Part shown: piece after piece, positions 56,598 to 64,000 of the stretch
Position numbering within the stretch: position 1 is the first letter of the stretch
How the letters are laid out: each line of letters begins with the position of its first letter
Source: Spirochaetota bacterium
GTDB lineage: Bacteria; Spirochaetota; Spirochaetia; Sphaerochaetales; Sphaerochaetaceae
Direction: 5' to 3'
Assembly (NCBI GenBank): GCA_918298275.1
Contig: CAKJZO010000081.1
Span: 1-64,000 of the forward strand
DNA length: 64,000 nucleotides
Notes under the pieces: generated by a model
Database searches by the model: none
Seen by the model: the letters and a program-made list of their open reading frames with translations, nothing else
Told to the model about the DNA's origin: nothing
Program-made: the position numbers and the translations under genes

Positions 56598-57290
56598 TCA
56601 TAAGAACTCACCGCTCTCCATCATCGACCGATAGTCCTCGGATGAGAAGATGATGTGGTCCAGGACCTCTATCCCCAGCAGCTGACCTGCCCTTTTAAGG
56701 CGCAGAGTGACTTCAAGGTCATCCGGCGATGGCTCCAGGTTCCCCGAGGGATGGTTGTGCGCCAGTACCACTGCCGTTGCCCTGGCCTTCAGCGGATCCG
56801 AAAAAACTTCGCGGGGGTGGCAAAGCGACCTATTGACCAGGCCGATGCTGACGACATTGACACCCATCAGTTCGTGAGCCCCGTTGAGCATGATGCAGAG
56901 AAAGTGTTCCTGAGGTCTGTCCCCGTAGTGCTTGATGAGTTCGAAGATGGATGCAGGATCGCGGCAGGACTTGGACCTGAAAAAGGAATACCTTCGTCCG
57001 AGTTCAAGACAGGCACAGATCCTGGAGGCATTGGCCGGACCTAGCCCCGGAATGTTCCGAAGGTCTTCAGGAAGAACCTGCCCGGAACCCCGACTGTCAA
57101 TCAGATCCAGAATGTCCTGAGCTATATCCTGTACCGGTCGCATGTGACTGCCCGAACCTATGATGATGCACAGCAGCTCAAGGTCCGCTACGCCCTTAGG
57201 CCCAAGTGAAACGAGCCTCTCTCTCGGCCTCTGCTCCCTGGGCATCTCCCTGATAGATCGAAAATCGATTGTTTTCTTTTCGTACTGCAT
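56598..57290 (-). CDS. radC: RadC family (JAB/MPN domain) protein
   Basis: VLAHNHPSGNLEPSPDDLEVTLRLKRAGQLLGIEVLDHIIF. Confidence 0.95.
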   Translation of the reverse strand: MQYEKKTIDFRSIREMPREQRPRERLVSLGPKGVADLELLCIIIGSGSHMRPVQDIAQDILDLIDSRGSGQVLPEDLRNIPGLGPANASRICACLELGRRYSFFRSKSCRDPASIFELIKHYGDRPQEHFLCIMLNGAHELMGVNVVSIGLVNRSLCHPREVFSDPLKARATAVVLAHNHPSGNLEPSPDDLEVTLRLKRAGQLLGIEVLDHIIFSSEDYRSMMESGEFL

Positions 57291-57305
57291 ACTTCCTATA
57301 ACAGA

Positions 57306-57319
57306 AAAACTGCAGTTTT
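57306..57319. promoter_or_regulatory. Perfect 14-bp palindrome upstream of radC
   Basis: AAAACTGCAGTTTT, 16 bp from radC start. Confidence 0.35.
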
Positions 57320-57434
57320 CATTAGAAATACCGACACCGAAAAACGAAAAAAGTTAGTTTTTTTCTTCAGATCGGAAGGATTGAATTCATTATTCCTCTG
57401 GCTGTAAACTTAGACGAGGCAGGATCACGCTGAG

Positions 57435-59309
57435 ATGAGAACTTATACCGGGAAAACCAAGATACTGATAACGGCACTGATGGTGTTCTGGGTTGTCTTT
57501 CAATTGTGGTTCTGTACGTTCGGCATAATTTCATCAGTCAACCTCAGGGCATTTCATTGCATGTTTCTCCTGCTGTTCGCTTTCCTTCTTTATCCCTCGA
57601 GCAAGAAGCAGGAAACTGAGCTTTCCCGCCCTAAAATCGTTGATATCATTCTCATAGCCATAGCTGTAGCTGCATTCGGATACATGATTGCCAGATACAC
57701 GGAATTCGCACGTACCGGAGGAAGGATAGATACACTTCAGATGTTCATCGCAGTCGCAGGAATCCTGATGGTGTTCGAAGCAGGAAGAAGGACATCCAGA
57801 AGCCTTGCGATCCTTGCACTGGTTTTTCTTGCATACAACTTCTTCGGCAGATTCATCCCCGGCTATCTGGGGCATAACGGATTCACACTGAAGAGGATTC
57901 TCATCACCCAGTTCTGGGGAACCCAGGGAATACTGGGAACCGGAGCAGGAGTTTCAGCTACCTACATATTCCTGTTCGTTGTTTTCGGAGCGTTTCTCAA
58001 ATACAGCGGATTCTCGAATTTCATCAACGACCTGTCCCTTTCCCTCGTCGGCAAGACACCCGGCGGTCCTGCAAAGGTCGCAGTAATTGCAAGCGCGCTA
58101 CTCGGTATGGTCAATGGTTCCGCAGTAGCAAATGTTGCTACAACCGGAACGATAACAATACCCTTAATGAAGAGAACCGGCTATAAAAATGAGTTCTCTG
58201 CTGCAGTTGAGGCCACCGCTTCTACCGGAGGTCAGTTCTGTCCTCCCGTAATGGGAGCTGCAGGATTCATCATGGCCGAATTCCTGAACGCAAGCTACAC
58301 GACAGTCATGATTGCCGCTCTTGCACCTGCATTCCTGTACTATCTGGGTCTGATCATGTCAGTCCATTTCGAGGCAAAAAGACTCGGTCTTACTGGTATT
58401 CCGGAAGAAGACATTCCATCTGCACGGGAGGTTCTGAAAAACGGTTGGCATCTGATGATTCCGCTAATCGTACTCATCACCGTGATGGTCTTGGGCAAAA
58501 GCCCGCTTTATGCCGCGACGTTGGCAATACCGGTCACAGTGGCTTCGTCGTGGCTGAGAAAAGATACCCGCATGACGTGGGACAAGATCATCGCAGCCTG
58601 CGTGGAAGGAGCAAAAGGCGCCGTTACCGTCGGTGTTTCCTGTCTGCTGATAGGAGTGATAATCGGAACTGTAACACTCACAAGCCTCGGCCTGAATCTG
58701 GGATATATGATCCTGAGCGGCTTCACGGGAAGCAACATCTATTTCGTTGGACTTCTGGTGATGATCATTTCCGTGATACTCGGAATGGGTGTTCCCGGAG
58801 TCGCTGCATATGTGATTGTCCAGGCGGTCGCAGTTCCGGTACTGCTCAAGGCAGGTGCGCTTCCCCTTGCAGCCCATATGTTCTGCCTGATCTATGCCTG
58901 CCTTTCGAACATCACTCCCCCGGTTGCCATAAGCTGCTACGTCGCTGCAGGGATTGCAAAAGCAGATCAGACAAAAACCGGCCTTATCGCAGTCAGGCTT
59001 GCACTTGCAGGATTCATCATTCCGCTTTTCTTCCTTGCAAATCCAGTACTGCTTCCTCTTGCAGGCAATCACGCTGCGGCTACGATTCTTGCCGTTGCTT
59101 CCGCGGCAATCGGAACAGTGATGCTGTCCGGAGGCCTTGAAGGCTGGCTTCTGGCAAAACAGCGCTGCATCGAAAGAATTCTCTGCGTCGCAGCCGGCCT
59201 GCTGCTTCTCTATCCCGGAACGATAACGGACATAATCGGATTATGCGCATCCGTTGTCCTTATTGTCGTGCAGGTAAGTAGAAATAAAAGAGAGAATGCG
59301 ATAATGTGA
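57435..59309 (+). CDS. TRAP transporter fused permease (4TM/12TM, TAXI type)
   Basis: ~624 aa polytopic; GGPAKVAVIASALLGMVNGSAVANVATTGTITIPLMKRTGY; VLGMGVPGVAAYVIVQ. Confidence 0.93.
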   Translation: MRTYTGKTKILITALMVFWVVFQLWFCTFGIISSVNLRAFHCMFLLLFAFLLYPSSKKQETELSRPKIVDIILIAIAVAAFGYMIARYTEFARTGGRIDTLQMFIAVAGILMVFEAGRRTSRSLAILALVFLAYNFFGRFIPGYLGHNGFTLKRILITQFWGTQGILGTGAGVSATYIFLFVVFGAFLKYSGFSNFINDLSLSLVGKTPGGPAKVAVIASALLGMVNGSAVANVATTGTITIPLMKRTGYKNEFSAAVEATASTGGQFCPPVMGAAGFIMAEFLNASYTTVMIAALAPAFLYYLGLIMSVHFEAKRLGLTGIPEEDIPSAREVLKNGWHLMIPLIVLITVMVLGKSPLYAATLAIPVTVASSWLRKDTRMTWDKIIAACVEGAKGAVTVGVSCLLIGVIIGTVTLTSLGLNLGYMILSGFTGSNIYFVGLLVMIISVILGMGVPGVAAYVIVQAVAVPVLLKAGALPLAAHMFCLIYACLSNITPPVAISCYVAAGIAKADQTKTGLIAVRLALAGFIIPLFFLANPVLLPLAGNHAAATILAVASAAIGTVMLSGGLEGWLLAKQRCIERILCVAAGLLLLYPGTITDIIGLCASVVLIVVQVSRNKRENAIM

Positions 59310-59316
59310 ATCTGCT

Positions 59317-60315
59317 ATGAAAAAGATTCTGTTGATTGCTTCAATTCTCATATCGGCGACATTCTGCATATTTGCCGGCGGTTCGAAAGAAACCAGAAGC
59401 TCCAAGGAAAGCGCTGCATCCGACGGACACCCCAAGGTAATCATCCGCTTTCCCACTGCAGGAGCTTCCGGAGCCCTGTACTCAGTCGGCGCTGCAATTA
59501 CGAATATGTGGAACACCCAAATCCCGTTCGTAAAGGCATCAAGCCAGGCATCGGCGGGGGGAATCGACAATCTGAACCAGATAGCAGACGGCGAAAGCCA
59601 GGTTTCCATAGCAATCAGCTCCAACTGCTGGCAAAGCTTCAACGGAACAGACAGTTTCGAAGGAAGAGCAAATCCGAATCTCAGGGTCATAGCAGGCCTA
59701 TACCTCAATCCGAATCAGGTAGTCGTAACCTCAAGAAGCGGAATCAGGACTCTTGCCGATGTCAAGGGAAAGCACTTCGCCGTTGCGGCATCGGGTTCCA
59801 GCGCCGAGGGAGAATGCCGCAATCATTTCACGGCTGCAGGACTGAAATATCCTGATGATTTACGTGCCGAGTACATCTCATTTTCTGACTCGGCGGAGCT
59901 GTTGGGAAACGGCCAGATCGACGGTGCATGGATCATGAGCGGAATCCCCGCCTCCGCAGTTAGCCAGACACTGTCTTCCGGATGCAGACTGCTGGATATC
60001 GATGAAGAAACGATCTCAAAACTCAAATCCGAATATCCCTGGTATGTCACTTATACCATTCCTGCAGGATCCTATCCGAACCAGAACGAAGATGTCCGCA
60101 CTACCGCAATCAAAATGGTGATGTTCTGCTCCGCAGAGCTTGATGAAGAGACGGTATACATGCTGACAAAGACGCTTTGGGAGAATATCGGAGAACTCGG
60201 CCAGTCCCAGGGAAACCTCAGGGGCCTGACTGCAGAGGAAGCTGTCCGTGACATCGCAGGGCTTCCGCTTCATGACGGGGCAAAGCGTTATTACAGCGAA
60301 ATCGGAGTCCTGTAA
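59317..60315 (+). CDS. TAXI family TRAP transporter solute-binding protein
   Basis: Signal peptide with lipobox-like CIFAGG; FPTAGASGALYSVGAAITNMWN; ASGSSAEGECRNHFTAAGL. Confidence 0.92.
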   Translation: MKKILLIASILISATFCIFAGGSKETRSSKESAASDGHPKVIIRFPTAGASGALYSVGAAITNMWNTQIPFVKASSQASAGGIDNLNQIADGESQVSIAISSNCWQSFNGTDSFEGRANPNLRVIAGLYLNPNQVVVTSRSGIRTLADVKGKHFAVAASGSSAEGECRNHFTAAGLKYPDDLRAEYISFSDSAELLGNGQIDGAWIMSGIPASAVSQTLSSGCRLLDIDEETISKLKSEYPWYVTYTIPAGSYPNQNEDVRTTAIKMVMFCSAELDEETVYMLTKTLWENIGELGQSQGNLRGLTAEEAVRDIAGLPLHDGAKRYYSEIGVL

Positions 60316-60425
60316 TCACATACTCCAAACCGAACCTACCTCTTCTTTTTTTCGGATTATTTGGTTCACAAATCCGGTTTTAAACCTTAGAATTAAACGT
60401 AGAACTAAACAAAAGGCGGAACTCA

Positions 60426-61958
60426 ATGGAAAACCTCAATCTCACGATGTTCAAACAGTATGACATCAGAACCAGATATAACGCACTCAGCGACAGTCTC
60501 AAGGAAAGGCTCTACAACGCAATCGCAGTCTATGTCAGAGACAGCATCGGGGCAAAATCGGTAGTCATCGGCCGTGATGCGCGCCTCTATGTGCCCGAAC
60601 TTGCAGAGGGCATCGCAAGACTGCTGCGCAAGGCAGGTCTTGACGTCTATATCAATCCACTTCCGATCTCCACATGTCAGTTCTACTACAGCTGCATGAA
60701 GCACCGTGAGAGCGCAGGCATAATGGTCACAGCCAGCCACAACCCCGGCGAGTATGTCGGACTCAAGCTGATCGCACCCGAAGTTGCCCCGATAGCTCTG
60801 GGATGCGGACCTGAGGGCGGAATCGCAAAGATCAAGGAGCTGTTCATTGCCGATGCCAAGGTCGAGGGTGACAGACAGGGAAAGATGTATGTCATCAACT
60901 ATCTGGAAGACTACATCAACTACTGCATGAAGCTTTCCGGCGTCACGGAAGGCAGTCTCAAGGGAACAAGGATCATGCTCGAGTTCCTCAACGGTTCTGC
61001 CGGAAGCGAGATGGCCCTGGCCTTCCAGAGAGCCGGTGCCGATGTGGAACTGCGCGATGTCGCTCCCGACGGATTTTTCTGGAGAGGAGACCCCAACCCG
61101 ATCATCGAATCATCGATTGCTCCGACAAGAGCCGCGATGAGAGAAGGAAAGTTCGATTTCGGATTCTGCTTCGATGGTGACGGAGACAGAGTTGACCTGA
61201 TGGCCCCCAACGGAGAGCAGATTGTACCGGGTCTGAACATGTCCATCATCGTCAAGAAGATGATCGATATCTTCCACGGCACAAAGATGGAAGTCTATGC
61301 CGATGTCAAGGCAATCCCCCTCTCACTGTGTGAGATTGCAAAGAGCGGCGTCAAGGTCCACATCATCAGAAACGGACACTCCTTCATCAAGGAGAAGCTT
61401 CGCGAGAACTGCGCAAACGGCTATTTCGCTGCAGAAGAGGAAAGCGCCCACTACTACATGAACTACCCGTATGATCCGGATGATCTTTCGAAGGGCTATG
61501 CCGCCATAGAATCCACCCTGTTCATCGCTCTTCTGAGCGCAAGATGCTACAAGGAAGACCCGGCAGCCTATGAGCGTGCCTATAAGCTTCAGACCTCGCT
61601 CTTCCGCGAGCGCGAGTGGCCGCTTCACTGCGAGGCAGCACCCGAGAAGATGCCGCATCTGATGGATGAAGTCGAGAACAAGATGCGCAGCCTTGGTGCC
61701 ACAATCATCAAGGACATGGACGACGGAAGCGACCTCGATGCATGCCTGATGAGATTCAACCTGCCGCAGACCTTCAGCGCAGACTATTCGCTTGAAGGAA
61801 AGAAGTGGGTGCAGGTCGCACAGAGAATCAGCCGCAGCGAGGAAGCCATGTGCCGCTGGGAAGTCGTTTCCAACGATCCTGATCTGTGTGCAGAGTACAA
61901 CGGCTATGTAAAAGAAATAACCGACCGCTATGTCGCGGCCGGCTATGCCAAGTATTGA
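60426..61958 (+). CDS. Phosphomannomutase/phosphoglucomutase
   Basis: FKQYDIRTRY; GIMVTASHNPGEYVGLKL; DFGFCFDGDGDRVDLM; AEEESAHYYM. Confidence 0.9.
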   Translation: MENLNLTMFKQYDIRTRYNALSDSLKERLYNAIAVYVRDSIGAKSVVIGRDARLYVPELAEGIARLLRKAGLDVYINPLPISTCQFYYSCMKHRESAGIMVTASHNPGEYVGLKLIAPEVAPIALGCGPEGGIAKIKELFIADAKVEGDRQGKMYVINYLEDYINYCMKLSGVTEGSLKGTRIMLEFLNGSAGSEMALAFQRAGADVELRDVAPDGFFWRGDPNPIIESSIAPTRAAMREGKFDFGFCFDGDGDRVDLMAPNGEQIVPGLNMSIIVKKMIDIFHGTKMEVYADVKAIPLSLCEIAKSGVKVHIIRNGHSFIKEKLRENCANGYFAAEEESAHYYMNYPYDPDDLSKGYAAIESTLFIALLSARCYKEDPAAYERAYKLQTSLFREREWPLHCEAAPEKMPHLMDEVENKMRSLGATIIKDMDDGSDLDACLMRFNLPQTFSADYSLEGKKWVQVAQRISRSEEAMCRWEVVSNDPDLCAEYNGYVKEITDRYVAAGYAKY

Positions 61959-61961
61959 AAC

Positions 61962-61986
61962 AAAAAGCAGGGGCGATTGCCCCTGC
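61962..61986 (-). terminator. Rho-independent terminator for the leftward genes
   Basis: GCAGGGGC-gatt-GCCCCTGC; minus strand continues into TTTTTG. Confidence 0.65.
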
Positions 61987-62078
61987 ATTACACCATAGCA
62001 TTACACTATAAATTTCAGTAAGAGCGGATGCAGCGGACCCTAAAAGAGTTTATATAATCAATTCCTGCAGTCTGCTCT

Positions 62079-62708
62079 TTACTGTTCTTTTTCCTCATTA
62101 TCCACGACTTCAGCCTCACCTACGATCACCTCCTCTTCCTTAACCTTACCGTTGCTCTTGAAGAGGACGATGATCGGAATTGCAATCATGATTACACCGA
62201 TGACGATGAATCCGATGGAAAGGATCTGGACAACCTTCACCAGGGTTTCCATCGGCTTGAAGAAAAGAAGCAGAGCAATCAGGGCCTCGATCACAGCCTC
62301 GACGATGAAGCTTTTCCTCTTATCCTCTACGCCGAACTTTCCGGCCACAGCAGAGTTCTGAAGAGCAACTATTGCAGAGAAAACAAGGCTGATTGCAAAG
62401 ATATAGACCATCACGGTGAGGGCAGTATCGGTTGCGAACAAAGCTACCAGTACAGCTGCGATACCGAGAGTCAGGGATTCGAAACCCTTGATGAGGGTAA
62501 GGTTCTTGGTCAGGTCGGTGAACTTCCACTTCTTGACGCCCATGAGGGTGTAGAAGCCGTCAAGGGCGGCTCCGATACCTGCGGCAATCATGACGATCTT
62601 CAGAAAAGACTCGGTATGATTGATGATCAGAATGCCCAGCGCAAGAACAACAGCACCGATGCAGACTGTAACAAGAAGACCTTTTTTCCCGCTGATAGTC
62701 TTGGTCAT
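62079..62708 (-). CDS. DUF308/HdeD-like membrane protein
   Basis: Six hydrophobic segments in two-TM repeats, ~210 aa, charged C-terminal tail. Confidence 0.65.
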   Translation of the reverse strand: MTKTISGKKGLLVTVCIGAVVLALGILIINHTESFLKIVMIAAGIGAALDGFYTLMGVKKWKFTDLTKNLTLIKGFESLTLGIAAVLVALFATDTALTVMVYIFAISLVFSAIVALQNSAVAGKFGVEDKRKSFIVEAVIEALIALLLFFKPMETLVKVVQILSIGFIVIGVIMIAIPIIVLFKSNGKVKEEEVIVGEAEVVDNEEKEQ

Positions 62709-62709
62709 G

Positions 62710-63636
62710 TCATTCCCCCTTCACGATTGAGTATGTCTCGACATTGAAGATAAGAAGCGAATTGGGATCCATCGATCCGGTTGCTCTGTCTCCGTAGCCC
62801 AGATCCGGATGAATGTAGAAGATGTAATGGCTGCCCATCGGCATGAGCATCACGCCTTCACGGAAGCCCTCGATGACACCAGAAAGCGGGAATGTGGAGT
62901 GCTCACCGCGGGCATAGGAGCTGTCGATTACCGTTCCGTCCAGGAGCTTGAGCTCATAGTCCAGTTCGACACTGTCCGTAGAAGCTGCAAATTCTCCTGT
63001 ACCCTGGCGGACAATCTCATACTGAAGACCGCTTCCCGTGGTATAAATGCCCTCTTTTGTCGCATTTTCCTTGAGGAAAGCCTCTGCTCTGGCAAGGTTT
63101 GCATCCGCAACGGCGGCCATCCTGACATCGTAATCGGTCAGATAATCATTGAGCATCTGGTTAAGCTCCTCGATGGAGTAACGAAGGCTGCCGGTCATGT
63201 AGTCATAGATGCCCATTGAACCGAAATAGGGTTGAAGTTCGGGATAGACCTGAGCCTGATACATGGAGAAGTAATATGATGCGTAATCGGGTCCGTAGTA
63301 ATCTGCGACATAAACTCCGAATGCATAACTGAACCTCTCTGCAAGCGTGGACGGAAGAACAAGCTCAATGTCCTCCTCCGTCTCCTCGGCAGATGACGAT
63401 TCCTCTGAAGAAGCAGTTTCCTGAGGCTCCTCAGATTTCGGCTCCTCGGCCTTCTGCTCTTCTGCAGGCTGTTCCTCTGCCGGTTTGACCTCAGCAGCTT
63501 TTTCCTCTGCAGGCTGCTGTGCAGCAGTCTGGGCAGGAGCATCCCCGTCATTCTTGGAACCCTTGGATGAGCATCCTACGAAGAATGCAAGGGCTACAAC
63601 CAACAAAAGCAATAGAACTGAAATCTTCCTGAGCAT
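62710..63636 (-). CDS. FKBP-type peptidyl-prolyl isomerase lipoprotein with acidic low-complexity linker
   Basis: Lipobox FFVGCSS; EEKAAEVKPAEEQPAEEQKAEEPKSEEPQE linker; TVIDSSYARGEHSTFPLSGVIEGFREGVMLMPMGSHYIFYIHPDLGYG. Confidence 0.9.
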   Translation of the reverse strand: MLRKISVLLLLLVVALAFFVGCSSKGSKNDGDAPAQTAAQQPAEEKAAEVKPAEEQPAEEQKAEEPKSEEPQETASSEESSSAEETEEDIELVLPSTLAERFSYAFGVYVADYYGPDYASYYFSMYQAQVYPELQPYFGSMGIYDYMTGSLRYSIEELNQMLNDYLTDYDVRMAAVADANLARAEAFLKENATKEGIYTTGSGLQYEIVRQGTGEFAASTDSVELDYELKLLDGTVIDSSYARGEHSTFPLSGVIEGFREGVMLMPMGSHYIFYIHPDLGYGDRATGSMDPNSLLIFNVETYSIVKGE

Positions 63637-63663
63637 ATCAAACTCCCGAAATGTGATATCAAA

Positions 63664-64000
63664 TTATCCTTTTTTCTTCCTGCGCCTTTCAATCAGGCAC
63701 ACGAAATAAACACAAAGCAATCCGATCAGCGCTCCGACAAGAGCACCGAGACCATCGGCAATCAGGTCCGCAGCCTCGAAGAACCTTCCGAACCTTGGCT
63801 GGCAGAGCTCAATGGTATAGCCGCAGAGAAAAGACAGAAAGAAGGCTCCGAGAACCGGCATGAAATTCGACAGGAATATCCTGTGCCGCACGGAATTATG
63901 GAAATCGACGAAGAAAAGGAAGCCGAGGGCCATGTAGGCAAGGAAATGGGCACCCTTGTCCTTGCCGACAATGTACTGAGGCACGTTCACATCCTTTGCA
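63664..64000 (-). CDS. VanZ-like family membrane protein, N-terminus likely beyond window
   Basis: DKGAHFLAYMALGFLFFV...YTIELCQPRFGRFFEAADLIADGLGALVG; reading frame open to the window edge. Confidence 0.75.
   Translation of the reverse strand, partial: AKDVNVPQYIVGKDKGAHFLAYMALGFLFFVDFHNSVRHRIFLSNFMPVLGAFFLSFLCGYTIELCQPRFGRFFEAADLIADGLGALVGALIGLLCVYFVCLIERRRKKKG

Overview
This 64 kb window looks like a bacterial chromosome segment, probably from a Spirochaete or relative (inferred from overall gene content only). It is densely coding. No CRISPR array, transposase or phage block was seen.

Main content, left to right:
- a left-truncated M16C (PreP-like) peptidase
- an NYN/OST-HTH protein
- an amino-acid ABC transporter operon
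- a sulfoquinovose-type catabolic locus at ~6.4-19.6 kb: GPH transporter, two GH31 enzymes (one YihQ-like with a Q...RxxW signature), TauE/SafE-type exporter, DUF4867 protein, Fe-ADH, RpiB-like isomerase, split transketolase and a fucose-isomerase-like protein
- a GGDEF protein, a second Fe-ADH and a second amino-acid ABC operon
- a SirTM sirtuin / Zn-macrodomain / DUF1848 / nitroreductase cluster
- an accessory stretch at 30-41 kb: MATE-HATPase fusion, MFS/XRE pair, NUDIX, tandem GNAT, Fic and others
- housekeeping genes: RNA methyltransferases, PepF, NtrC-type two-component system, Hsp33, RlmKL, MscL
- tRNA-Arg(CCG) abutting a MalY/PatB gene
- an array of alternating TTCTACAAA/TTTGTAGAA repeats between radC and a PD-(D/E)XK-like nuclease gene
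- a TAXI-TRAP transporter, a phosphohexomutase, an FKBP lipoprotein and a truncated VanZ-like gene

Top candidates are a sulfo-transketolase (sulfo-TK) operon with two uncharacterised passengers, and the four-unit inverted-repeat array next to the nuclease-like gene. All family calls come from motif recall; no database search was run.
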